NCBI GenBank assembly: GCA_947626005.1
Contig: CANQQM010000056.1
Coordinates: 1 to 49,619, forward strand
Reading direction: 5' to 3'
From: an uncultured Clostridia bacterium
GTDB taxonomy: Bacteria > Bacillota > Clostridia > Christensenellales > Borkfalkiaceae
DNA: 49,619 nucleotides
Positions 25,428 through 32,613 of the stretch are shown here, in pieces. Under the pieces are notes generated by a model. That model saw nothing but the letters and a program-made list of their open reading frames with translations, was not told where the DNA came from and did no database searches. A program made the translations under genes and the position numbers. Positions within the stretch are counted from its first letter, which is position 1. Every line of letters starts with the position of its first letter.

Positions 25428-25883
25428 CTATTCGAAAAAACGCACGGGGATGTTCTTCGTTTTTGCGTAATTTACGGTGTATGCCGTGCCCCCCGTCTTT
25501 TCCTTGCAGAAGGCGAACACGACGTCGGCGCGGTCGACCATGTAGCGGTTTCTGGCCAAAAGGCACCCCGCGTAGTAATGATCGGAAAGGACGGTTTTTC
25601 GAGTACATTCCCCCACGAACCGCAGATATTTGCGCTTCTCCTCGGCGGAAAATCCCCTCTCCTGCCCCGCATAGGGGATGCACGCCTCGATCTCGACGGG
25701 GTACTTCCGTTTGAGGACGGAAAGACATTCGAACGCCGAGAGGTCGAATCCTCTCGCCATGCCGCAGTAGAAGAGCCCGATCCCCTCCTTTATAAGGTCC
25801 TCGAGGGCGTAGCAGAGGGCGTTTTTATCGAAGTCGGGCGGCAGGTCGCGGTGCCCGGTCAGTGCGCAGGAATACAATTTCAT
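25428..25883 (-). CDS. YpsA/DUF1273-like Rossmann (SLOG) protein
   Basis: A 151-residue cytoplasmic protein. Seen: the N-terminal CALTGHRDLP (6-15), GIGLFYCGMARGFDLSAFE (about 35-53), and C-terminal RADVVFAFCKEKTGGTAYTVNYAK (about 118-141), matching the SLOG nucleotide-binding superfamily to which DprA and YpsA belong. YpsA affects cell division in Bacillus, but the biochemical activity is unclear. Its ATG shares a base with the rsmG stop (TGATG), so translation is coupled to rsmG. The start is also supported by AGGAAGGA upstream. Confidence 0.82.
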   Translation of the reverse strand: MKLYSCALTGHRDLPPDFDKNALCYALEDLIKEGIGLFYCGMARGFDLSAFECLSVLKRKYPVEIEACIPYAGQERGFSAEEKRKYLRFVGECTRKTVLSDHYYAGCLLARNRYMVDRADVVFAFCKEKTGGTAYTVNYAKTKNIPVRFFE

Positions 25884-26563
25884 CACAGCGGATCCTTCCT
25901 CTCCGCGCCCTGTCCGCGCGGGTATTTTTGCGGGGTGGGGTGCACTTTTTCGGCAATGTAGAGGGTCCGCGCGTCCCCGCCGGGGAGAAAATAGGCGATC
26001 TCTTTCTCCCTTCCCCCGCCGAGGAGGGAGACGGCCCGCTTCGCGCTCTCCTTTTCCGACGTCCCCTTGTAGGCGATGAACTTCCCTCCCTTCTTCACAA
26101 GGGGAAGGCAGTACTCGGCAAGGGTGGGAAGAGGGGCGACGGCGCGGGCGACGCACACATCCGCCTGTTCCCGCCCCGCGCCGCGGCCGAGCGTCTCCGC
26201 CCGCGTGCAGAGCACTTCGGCATTCAGGCAAAGTTCCTTCGCAGCGATCCGCAAAAAGTCGCACTTCTTTCCCGTGCTCTCGATGAGGACGAATTTGAGG
26301 TCCTCCCGCACGATGGCAAGCGGAAGGGAGGGAAATCCCGCTCCCGAGCCCACTTCATAGACAAGCGCTCCCTCTGGGAAGAGAAATTCCCCCGCAAGGG
26401 AATCGAGGAAGTGCTTCTTTTCCACTTCCTCCCTTTCGACGATGGCCGTCAGGTTGTAGCGTGCGTTGTACTCCGTTAGAAGTTCGAAGAAGAGGTCGAA
26501 CTTCTCCTTCTTCTTTTCGAGGAACTCTCTGCACCGCCCGAAATCGGGCATTTCCGATTGCAT
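25883..26563 (-). CDS. rsmG: 16S rRNA (guanine-N7) methyltransferase
   Basis: A 226-residue SAM-dependent enzyme methylating G527 of 16S rRNA. Seen: FELLTEYNARYNLTAI (about 26-41), KKHFLDSL, the SAM motif VYEVGSGAGFPSLPLAI (about 68-84), IESTGKKCDFLR (about 94-105) and ARAVAPLPTLAEY. The C-terminus extends about 20 residues past family norm (HPTPQKYPRGQG). The ATG at 26563 falls at the predicted transcription start, so the message may be leaderless, or translation may begin at the next ATG (26551). It sits beside the origin, as rsmG often does in Firmicutes, facing away from it. Confidence 0.93.
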   Translation of the reverse strand: MQSEMPDFGRCREFLEKKKEKFDLFFELLTEYNARYNLTAIVEREEVEKKHFLDSLAGEFLFPEGALVYEVGSGAGFPSLPLAIVREDLKFVLIESTGKKCDFLRIAAKELCLNAEVLCTRAETLGRGAGREQADVCVARAVAPLPTLAEYCLPLVKKGGKFIAYKGTSEKESAKRAVSLLGGGREKEIAYFLPGGDARTLYIAEKVHPTPQKYPRGQGAERKDPL

Positions 26564-26569
26564 ATTCCC

Positions 26570-26598
26570 ATTATAGCACAAATTTTTTTATTTATCAA
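26570..26598 (-). promoter_or_regulatory. rsmG promoter
   Basis: On the - strand: TTGATA, 17-bp A+T-rich spacer, TATAAT, then GGGAATATG. The start codon lies only 6 nt after the -10 box. Confidence 0.85.
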
Positions 26599-26620
26599 CT
26601 TCCAAACCTCCTTCCACCGT

Positions 26621-26930
26621 AAAACTTTCCACATTGTAGAAATTTCCGTGGAAAGCTCCGCTTTTTCCCCTTTTCTTCCCGAACGTTTTTCTCCCTCTTT
26701 CCTCCCCTCAACCTTTCCCCTTCTTTCCGCCGTGGAGAGCTCCTTTATTCCCACAGGGTTGTCCACCCTCTTTCCACAGGGAATTTTTGGTACGATTTTC
26801 CGAAAACGGGGCAAATTGCTTGAAATTTTCCCTTTTTTCCTATATAATAAAAGAACAGCGGCGGACAAGCGGGACTTGTCCACAAATCCACAGCCGCTAC
26901 TACTATTACTGAATTACTTTTTTTAATATC
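26621..26930 (+). other. oriC: Predicted replication origin (oriC) with basal unwinding elements
   Basis: Seen: DnaA-box-like sites CTTTCCACA (26625-26633, 26770-26778), TTGTCCACC (26759-26767), TTGTCCACA (26876-26884) and AAATCCACA (26884-26892). Immediately after the last pair come a GC cluster (GCCGC), then CTA-CTA-CTA-TTA-CTG triplets (26897-26911), the DnaA-trio pattern, then an A+T-rich stretch (to about 26930). This order, boxes, GC cluster, trios, A+T-rich DNA, is the basal unwinding system of Bacillus oriC. Gene orientation switches here. No exact TTATCCACA is present, and dnaA is not adjacent. Confidence 0.82.
26820..26848 (+). promoter_or_regulatory. dnaN promoter
   Basis: TTGAAA, 17-bp spacer, TATAAT. 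The last DnaA-like boxes and the trios lie downstream of it in the dnaN leader, so DnaA binding could repress dnaN. Confidence 0.85.
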
Positions 26931-26958
26931 TCTGCCCTCAAGGGCGAAGGAGCGGTCA

Positions 26959-28059
26959 ATGAAATTTGTATGCGACGGGCTTTCCCTCTCGGAAGCGGTA
27001 AACAAGGTCTCCAAAGCGTGCGCGGTCCGCACGACGGCTCCCATCATGGAGTGCATCCGCGTGACGGCGGAGCAGGACTCCGTCCTCCTTCTCGCGACGG
27101 ACGGCGAACTCTCCATCCGCAAGAAGTTCAAGGCGGAAGTCTTTGAAGAGGGCGAAGTGTGCATCCCCGGGAAGCTCTTCGCCGACTTCTCCTCCAAACT
27201 TTCGGGAGAGGAAGTTTCGCTTGCGACCTCCGAAAAGGGGGTGGAGATCCGTTACGGCGATTCCTGTTCCTACATGCAGGCCCTCCCCGCCGACGAATTC
27301 CCCCGCATCAACTTCGAGATCGGGGAAAACTACTTCCTCATGAAGCAGGGCGCCCTCAAGAAGATCATCGCCGAGACGACCTTCTGCTGCGCGCAGGACG
27401 ATTCCCGTCCCGTCCTCAAAGGCTGCCTTCTCGAATTCAAGGAAAAGCTCGAAGCCGTCGCCCTCGACGGCTACCGCCTTGCCTTCTCGACGGCGGAAGT
27501 GCTCGCAAAGAGCGGGGAAAAGAGCATCATCTGCCCCGCGCGCACCCTTCTCGAGATCTCGAGGATGCTCCTTTCCGACGAGGACGACATCACTCTCTAC
27601 ACGCAGGGGGGAATGCTCCTTGTCTCCTCGGAGGATCTTGTCATCGTCTCCCGCCTCTACCAGGGAGAATTCATCCGCAAGGAGAACGTCGTTCCCACCA
27701 AATTCACGACGGAAGTGACGATCGCGAAGGGAGAACTCACCGCAAGCGCCGAACGCGCCGCCATCCTCAACCGCGGGGACAAGAACAACCTTGTGACGCT
27801 TGAAATTTCCCCCGAAAACGGCGTTCGCATCACCTCTGTTTCCGACTACGGCAACGTTTCCGAAGTCGTGAAGGCGACGGTGCTCGGCGTCGACCTCAAC
27901 ATTTCGCTCAACGCGAAGTTCCTTCTCGACGCCCTCCGCGCCCTCGAAGAGGAGGAGGTGACGATCTCCTTCAACGGCGCGATCTCCCCCTTCATTCTCC
28001 AAAACAAAGAGAAGAAAGAGAGTTTATATTTGATTTTACCCGTGAGAAACGCCTCGTAA
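26959..28059 (+). CDS. dnaN: DNA polymerase III beta subunit (sliding clamp)
   Basis: A 366-residue clamp subunit that dimerises around DNA and tethers polymerases. Seen: three similar domains of about 120 residues; MKFVCDGLSLSEAVNKVSKACAVRTTAPIMECI at the N-terminus, LPADEFPRI (about 110-118), CAQDDSRPVLKGCLLEF (about 144-160), LDGYRLAFS, and the C-terminal LPVRNAS in place of the usual LPMR. Length is typical. AAGGAG lies 7 nt before the ATG. It directly follows the oriC elements without dnaA, and rpmH follows with its own promoter. Confidence 0.97.
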   Translation: MKFVCDGLSLSEAVNKVSKACAVRTTAPIMECIRVTAEQDSVLLLATDGELSIRKKFKAEVFEEGEVCIPGKLFADFSSKLSGEEVSLATSEKGVEIRYGDSCSYMQALPADEFPRINFEIGENYFLMKQGALKKIIAETTFCCAQDDSRPVLKGCLLEFKEKLEAVALDGYRLAFSTAEVLAKSGEKSIICPARTLLEISRMLLSDEDDITLYTQGGMLLVSSEDLVIVSRLYQGEFIRKENVVPTKFTTEVTIAKGELTASAERAAILNRGDKNNLVTLEISPENGVRITSVSDYGNVSEVVKATVLGVDLNISLNAKFLLDALRALEEEEVTISFNGAISPFILQNKEKKESLYLILPVRNAS

Positions 28060-28063
28060 TTGC

Positions 28064-28092
28064 TTGACGGCACGCGGGAAAAACCGTATAAT
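28064..28092 (+). promoter_or_regulatory. rpmH operon promoter
   Basis: TTGACG, 17-bp spacer, TATAAT, starting 4 bp after the dnaN stop; leader about 28 nt. Confidence 0.88.
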
Positions 28093-28127
28093 CAAAGCGA
28101 AAACAACCTATTTAAGGAGTATTTGAT

Positions 28128-28262
28128 ATGAAAAGGACCTATCAGCCCAAAAAGAGACAGAGAAGCAAAGTGCACGGATTCCGCAAGAGAATGGCTTCCA
28201 CGGGCGGCAGAAAAGTTCTGAAGAGAAGAAGAAACAAGGGCAGAAAGCACATTTCCGCGTAA
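28128..28262 (+). CDS. rpmH: 50S ribosomal protein L34
   Basis: A 44-residue basic protein, [18 protein letters not shown] followed by [20 protein letters not shown], matching L34 end to end. TAAGGAG lies 9 nt before the ATG. First gene of the rpmH-rnpA-yidD-yidC-jag cluster. Confidence 0.98.
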   Translation: MKRTYQPKKRQRSKVHGFRKRMASTGGRKVLKRRRNKGRKHISA

Positions 28263-28269
28263 GAGGGCG

Positions 28270-28605
28270 ATGAACTATCTCCGTCTCAAGAAGGCGAAAA
28301 AGATCGCAGCCGTCTTAAAGAAGGGAAAGATGGTCCGCGCGGAGACGCTCAGCATCGTCTACCTCCCCGCGGAAGAGACGGAAATGGCGGTCTGCGTCGG
28401 AAAGAAGTTCGGAAAGAGCGTGGAAAGGAATCGGATCAAGCGGCTTCTTCGGGAGGCGTTTCGGGCCCATGCCGCAAAGATTACTTCCCCCGTCTCCCTC
28501 CTTCTCATTCCGAAAGTCGCGAAGGAGTATTCCGTGCGGGAGTTCTCGCGTGACATCGAAAAACTTCTTACGAAGGAGAAGATCGTTGAAAGTTCGGCTC
28601 CGTGA
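28270..28605 (+). CDS. rnpA: Ribonuclease P protein component
   Basis: A 111-residue basic protein assisting the RNase P RNA in 5' maturation of tRNA. Seen: the N-terminal LRLKKAKKIAAVLKKGK, VCVGKKFGKSVERNRIKRLLREAFR (about 41-65, the conserved RNR signature) and LIPKVAKEY. It starts 7 nt after rpmH and its 3' end overlaps the yidD start by 20 nt. Confidence 0.97.
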   Translation: MNYLRLKKAKKIAAVLKKGKMVRAETLSIVYLPAEETEMAVCVGKKFGKSVERNRIKRLLREAFRAHAAKITSPVSLLLIPKVAKEYSVREFSRDIEKLLTKEKIVESSAP

Positions 28606-28888
28606 GGTCGCCCGTCTGAGTTTTCGGGAGCTTCGCCGCACCGTCTTTAAGCCATACCTTCGCGGCCTGTGCATCCGCATGATCGTCTTTTATCAGAGAC
28701 ACCTCTCCCGCCATACTTGTCTGTATTCGCCGACCTGTTCGGAGTACACCAAGCGCTGTATCAATAACTTCGGCGTCGTATGCGGCATTCTCCTCGGGGC
28801 ATGGCGCATCCTTCGGTGCAATCCCTTCTCGAAGGGGGGCATCGATCCCGCGCCCGAACCGTTTTGGAAGCGGAAATGGCTCGTCTGA
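28586..28888 (+). CDS. yidD: Membrane protein insertion efficiency factor YidD
   Basis: A 100-residue protein of the YidD (UPF0161) family, which assists YidC at the membrane. Seen: MIVFYQRHLSRHTCLYSPTCSEYTKRCI (about 32-59), GAWRILRCNPFSKGGIDPAP (about 72-91). The start is taken as the TTG at 28586 because AAGGAG precedes it by 6 nt; the family core begins about 25 residues later, so the basic N-terminal extension is long. It overlaps rnpA and lies 10 nt before yidC. Confidence 0.9.
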   Translation: MKVRLREVARLSFRELRRTVFKPYLRGLCIRMIVFYQRHLSRHTCLYSPTCSEYTKRCINNFGVVCGILLGAWRILRCNPFSKGGIDPAPEPFWKRKWLV

Positions 28889-28898
28889 AAAGGTAACC

Positions 28899-30464
28899 AT
28901 GGTATCGATTCTAAACGCAGTGGATTTTGCCCTGCTCGAGCAGGGGTATGAGATCGGGCTGAACTGGCTCGGTCATTTCGCACGTGTCATCATCGAAGGC
29001 GTCGGGTCGATCGGCCTCGGCATCATTCTCTTTACCCTCGTCTTAAAGGCGATCACCCTCCCCTTCGATATCTATCAGCGCATCAAGATGCGCAAACAGA
29101 CGCTCATCATGCGCAACATGAGCGACGATCTCGAAAAGCTCCAGAAGCAGTACGCGAACGACAAGGACATGTACAACCAAAAGATGATGGAGCTGTATAA
29201 GAAGAACGGCTACAGCATGTTCGGGGCCTGCCTTCCGATGATCCTCTCCCTTGTCATCCTCATCGTTGCGTTCACGGGCTTCCGCGCCTATTCGCAGTAC
29301 GCCAACCTCGAGATGTATGTGAATATGTCGGCGGAGTACAACGCCGCTATTCTCGAAAACAGCGTAGACGGTGTGGATTATTCCCTCCAAAAGAACGAGA
29401 ACGGATTCGTCGTCGACGCAAACGGCGCCTATACCCTCCTCTGGACGGAAAACGGCGAAGAGAAGTCGATGCCCCTCGAGTGGAAGGTCCCCGCGCGCAC
29501 GGGGGACGAGGCGTATATCCGCGGGGAGGCCATTCCCGTCGGCGGGAACATCGTCTATACCATGACCGACGTGTACGGGACTTCGGAGGGGGGCACCGTC
29601 GTAAGAAAGTACCTCACCGTCGAAGACAAAGACAAGTACATGTTCTATTGGTATAGTCTCGAATCGGACACGGTGCTCCGCGAATACAAGATCGACACGG
29701 ACAAGCTGTATTCCTCCGCCAAGGCGGAAGTGGACGGTATCATCACCGCGGCGGCGGAGAAGGAGGAGCCCGAGACCATCTCCGTCGAGACGGCGTGCTA
29801 CCGCTACGTCGTAAAGATCGGCGCGACGGCGGCGGCAGAGTGGTACAAGGGGCACGACGCCCACTTCCTGTGGGTGAAAAACGTGTGGTATCCCGACGTC
29901 TCCTATAACCACCCCATCGCCGAATATTCCACCTTCGAGAGCCAGTTCCGCAACCAGAAGGTCGTATTCGAAGTGGGCGGAGAGAAGGTCGAAAGGGAGC
30001 TTTCCAACGTATTTACCGCACCCCAGTACGAAAATCTCACCTCCGAGCTCTCGGCGGAAAAGGACGCGGCAAACGGATATTTCATTCTCATCGTGCTCTC
30101 CATCGGGCTCATGGTGCTTTCGCAATTCATCACCATGCGCAGCCAAAAGGAGACGAGCCAGTATCAGACGGTCGACGGACAGGGCGCACGGCAGCAGAAA
30201 GTCATGCTCATCGTCATGCCCCTCATCTATGCGCTGTTCGCATTCATGTACAGCGCGGCATTCTCCATCTACATGACGATGTCGAGCCTCATCGCCCTCC
30301 TCGTGACCCTTCTTTCCAACCTCATCATCGGTCGGATCTTCAATAAGAAGGAAGAAGAGGCGATAAAGGAACAGTACACCCGCATCCCTGCTTGGAAAAA
30401 GCAGCAGATGGAGCGCGAAAACGGCAAAAAAGAGCGGAAGGACCGCAAAGACAAAAAGCGTTAA
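28899..30464 (+). CDS. yidC: YidC/Oxa1 membrane insertase with large inserted external domain
   Basis: A 521-residue insertase; typical Gram-positive YidC has 250-290. Seen: TM1 about 36-56, the charged cytosolic hairpin RIKMRKQ to KKNGYSMFGACLPM (57-114), TM2 about 107-128, TM3 about 392-413, TM4 about 434-452, TM5 about 455-477, and a basic tail ending KKERKDRKDKKR. Between TM2 and the conserved FLWVKNVWYPD segment (323-333) lie about 185 extra residues (about 133-318), rich in Tyr/Glu/Val, predicted outside the cell; the FLW-to-TM3 part (about 334-390) is also long. No lipobox is present. Jag follows in the same operon. Confidence 0.93.
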   Translation: MVSILNAVDFALLEQGYEIGLNWLGHFARVIIEGVGSIGLGIILFTLVLKAITLPFDIYQRIKMRKQTLIMRNMSDDLEKLQKQYANDKDMYNQKMMELYKKNGYSMFGACLPMILSLVILIVAFTGFRAYSQYANLEMYVNMSAEYNAAILENSVDGVDYSLQKNENGFVVDANGAYTLLWTENGEEKSMPLEWKVPARTGDEAYIRGEAIPVGGNIVYTMTDVYGTSEGGTVVRKYLTVEDKDKYMFYWYSLESDTVLREYKIDTDKLYSSAKAEVDGIITAAAEKEEPETISVETACYRYVVKIGATAAAEWYKGHDAHFLWVKNVWYPDVSYNHPIAEYSTFESQFRNQKVVFEVGGEKVERELSNVFTAPQYENLTSELSAEKDAANGYFILIVLSIGLMVLSQFITMRSQKETSQYQTVDGQGARQQKVMLIVMPLIYALFAFMYSAAFSIYMTMSSLIALLVTLLSNLIIGRIFNKKEEEAIKEQYTRIPAWKKQQMERENGKKERKDRKDKKR

Positions 30465-30493
30465 ACAGGCGGATTCCGCTCGGGAGGTTGTAT

Positions 30494-31480
30494 ATGACAG
30501 TGGAAGGAAAAATCGAAGCAACCGGTAAAACGGTCGAAGAGGCGATCGAGGCGGGGCTTGCAGAGCTCGGCGTCCCGCGCGAAGAGGTCGAGATCGAAGT
30601 CCTCGACGAAGGAAAGAAGAAGCTGTTCGGCTCCGTTCCTGCAAAAGTTGCCCTCAAAGTCAAGGAAAAACTCACCGACGGGCAGCGCGCAGTCAAGTTC
30701 CTCGAAGGGCTCTTTCCCCTTCTCGGAGAGGAGGTCACCCCCGAACTTACGGGGGAGGACGAGAAGATCGTCATCAACTTGAAGGCGACGTCCGCAAAGG
30801 GCCTCATCGGCCGCCGCGGCGAGATCATCGACGCCGTTCAGGCGCTTGCGGGGGCCGTCGCGAACACGGGAAGAAAGGAGTATAAGCGGGTCGTCGTCGA
30901 CTGCGAGAACTACCGCGAGGAGCGGGAAGAGACGCTTCGGCGGGTCGCGGAGAAGCTGGCGGCGAAGGCCGTCCGCCTCGGAAAGCGGGTGCGCCTCGAG
31001 CCCATGAACCCCTACGAACGGCGGATCATTCACGCCGCCCTCGTCGACAACGACGAGGTCACCACCAAGAGCGAAGGAAAGGAGCCCGTCCGCTTCGTCG
31101 TCATCACGCCGAAGAATCTGCGCGTCTACGACAAGCGCGAGAAGGACCGTCAGGGCGGCCGCGGCCGCTACGGCGACAGACCGCAGGGGCGGGGCAAGTA
31201 CGGCGACAAGCGCGACCGCGACAGAAATTCGAAGTACGGCGACAGAAAGCCCTATCCGAAGAGAGAGCTCCCTTCGGAGGCGACGCCCGAAACGTCGGGA
31301 ACGAGCTTCCACCGCAGCGGAACGCCGGGGTACAAGAAGGGCGGATTCTCGGGATTCTTCGGGACCTATCTCGGAAAAGAGGATGAGGCGGAGACCCCTA
31401 CCCCCGCCGAGACGCAGGAAGAGGAATTCGAACCGCAGGCCGTCGAGTACACGGGGACGACGCTCAAGAAGGAGGACTGA
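30494..31480 (+). CDS. jag: RNA-binding protein Jag/KhpB with Arg/Gly/Tyr-rich tail
   Basis: A 328-residue protein of the Jag (KhpB/EloR) family, RNA-binding and linked to cell elongation. Seen: Jag-N domain (1-50, EGKIEATGKTVEEAIEAGL and KKLFGSVPAKV), a type II KH domain (about 75-140, GLIGRRGEIIDAVQ), and an R3H domain (about 140-205, NPYERRIIHAAL). Unusually, about 115 residues follow: repeats of RGRYGDR/GKYGDK type (about 217-255) and an acidic Pro/Thr end. GGGAGG lies 7 nt before the ATG at 30494. Last gene of the rpmH cluster; a terminator follows. Confidence 0.93.
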   Translation: MTVEGKIEATGKTVEEAIEAGLAELGVPREEVEIEVLDEGKKKLFGSVPAKVALKVKEKLTDGQRAVKFLEGLFPLLGEEVTPELTGEDEKIVINLKATSAKGLIGRRGEIIDAVQALAGAVANTGRKEYKRVVVDCENYREEREETLRRVAEKLAAKAVRLGKRVRLEPMNPYERRIIHAALVDNDEVTTKSEGKEPVRFVVITPKNLRVYDKREKDRQGGRGRYGDRPQGRGKYGDKRDRDRNSKYGDRKPYPKRELPSEATPETSGTSFHRSGTPGYKKGGFSGFFGTYLGKEDEAETPTPAETQEEEFEPQAVEYTGTTLKKED

Positions 31481-31513
31481 TCGGAAGATCTGTTCGATAC
31501 ACCAATGAAAAAA

Positions 31514-31543
31514 GAAAGGGAGCAGCGTTTGCTGCTCCCTTTC
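31514..31543. terminator. Terminator between jag and the convergent small gene
   Basis: GAAAGGGAGCAGC pairs with GCTGCTCCCTTTC around GTTT; A-rich on the left and T-containing on the right, so it can serve both genes. Confidence 0.8.
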
Positions 31544-31552
31544 CGTTTGCGT

Positions 31553-31783
31553 TTAGTTTTCCTTGATCCACTTCTCGGCCTGTGCCTTGGTGAACGCCTT
31601 GATGTTCTCCGTCGCATACGCGGAGGATGCGCCGCCGTAGGTGTAGAGGAAGTAGTCCCCTTCGGGCGTCCGGTACATCGTCAGCTCGTAGCCGGCGGGA
31701 TCGCCGTACGTACCGCTCACAACCTGTTTTACAACCGTTGCGGTCTCGGTATTATACGTTTTCGTCTTCGTCGTCTTGACCAT
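31553..31783 (-). CDS. Small conserved protein of unknown function
   Basis: A 76-residue soluble protein, beta-rich, with YNTETATVVKQVV (about 10-22), GDPAGYELTMYRTPEGDYFLYTYGG (about 27-51) and a helical end KAQAEKWIKEN. Similar small proteins occur widely in Clostridia without known function. It has a clear promoter and an AAGGAG site 13 nt before the ATG. It is transcribed against the main direction of this arm. Its promoter spacer contains the same TTTTGTTCAAA motif as the DeoR-family promoter. Confidence 0.75.
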   Translation of the reverse strand: MVKTTKTKTYNTETATVVKQVVSGTYGDPAGYELTMYRTPEGDYFLYTYGGASSAYATENIKAFTKAQAEKWIKEN

Positions 31784-31817
31784 TTTTCCGAAATCTCCTT
31801 ATCTGAAAGTTGCTATT

Positions 31818-31846
31818 ATTGTAACCTTTTGTTCAAATTCCGTCAA
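31818..31846 (-). promoter_or_regulatory. Promoter of the small protein gene, with DeoR-like operator motif
   Basis: On the - strand: TTGACG, 17-bp spacer containing TTTGAACAAAA (31827-31837), TACAAT. Confidence 0.75.
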
Positions 31847-31928
31847 GAAAACAAACGCTTGTTTTCAAAAATCGGTCAAAATGTTACAAAATAACAATAA
31901 TTATGTCAAATCTATTGAATGTTGTTCC

Positions 31929-32483
31929 TTAGGAACACATTTTGCCCGAAAAGGCCGTTCGAAGGGACAGGGAAGAGAGCGCCCCCGCGACCGTCTCCGC
32001 CATCGCGTAGACCATGTTGAGGCGGGTGAGGTTCAAAAGGGAGTAGGAGAAGGCGGACCGCTTTGCGACGATGCCGAGCACGGAGACGTCCCCCACCTTT
32101 CCGAGCCGCTTGTTCGCTCCCGACCCCGGGCGGAGGGGCCCTCCGACGACTTTCAGGAGCCCGATCTCGCTCTCCTCCCCCACCGCGGCGTCGACGGCGA
32201 CGATCTTGCTCCCCGGGTGGGTCTTTTTGAGGAAGGCGTCGAGGTACCGCACCTCCTTCGCCGTGACGGGGGCCTTCAGTGTTCCGTACACATAGCCGTA
32301 AAAGCCCGAACTTTTCTTGAGGAGCATGGTCCCCGTGACGGGGCCGAGGCTGTCGCCGATCGCAAGGTCGCTCCCGATGCAGAGGACGACGGGCGGCCGC
32401 GTCGACCCTTCGAGCAGCTTTTCGAGCGCCATCATGATCCCTGTTTCCGCAAGAGAATTATAAACGTGAAAGGCGTAGTCCAT
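31929..32483 (-). CDS. yyaC: YyaC-like spore protein (GPR protease-related fold)
   Basis: A 184-residue protein of the YyaC family, related in fold to the spore germination protease GPR and found in spore formers. Seen: VVLCIGSDLAIGDSLGPVTGTML (about 32-54), YGTLKAPVTAKE, KIVAVDAAVGEESEIGLLKV (about 91-110) and GPLRPGSGANKRLGKVGDVSVLGIV (about 114-138). The ATG at 32483 follows GGGGAGG by 8 nt. In Bacillus yyaC also lies near the origin and parAB. No canonical sigma-A promoter is obvious upstream, fitting sporulation control, which I did not verify. Confidence 0.88.
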   Translation of the reverse strand: MDYAFHVYNSLAETGIMMALEKLLEGSTRPPVVLCIGSDLAIGDSLGPVTGTMLLKKSSGFYGYVYGTLKAPVTAKEVRYLDAFLKKTHPGSKIVAVDAAVGEESEIGLLKVVGGPLRPGSGANKRLGKVGDVSVLGIVAKRSAFSYSLLNLTRLNMVYAMAETVAGALSSLSLRTAFSGKMCS

Positions 32484-32556
32484 CTTACTTCCTCCCCTTT
32501 GCGCCCTATGTTTTTGACGGGTTTTGCACTTTTTATAAGGAATTGCCGAAAAAAGA

Positions 32557-32585
32557 ATGACTTTTTCTCCAAATGGTGATATAAT
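32557..32585 (+). promoter_or_regulatory. Promoter of the CvpA-like gene
   Basis: ATGACT, 17-bp spacer, TATAAT; leader about 20 nt. Confidence 0.6.
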
Positions 32586-32613
32586 GGAAGAGCAATAAAT
32601 CAAGGAGGCGGCA

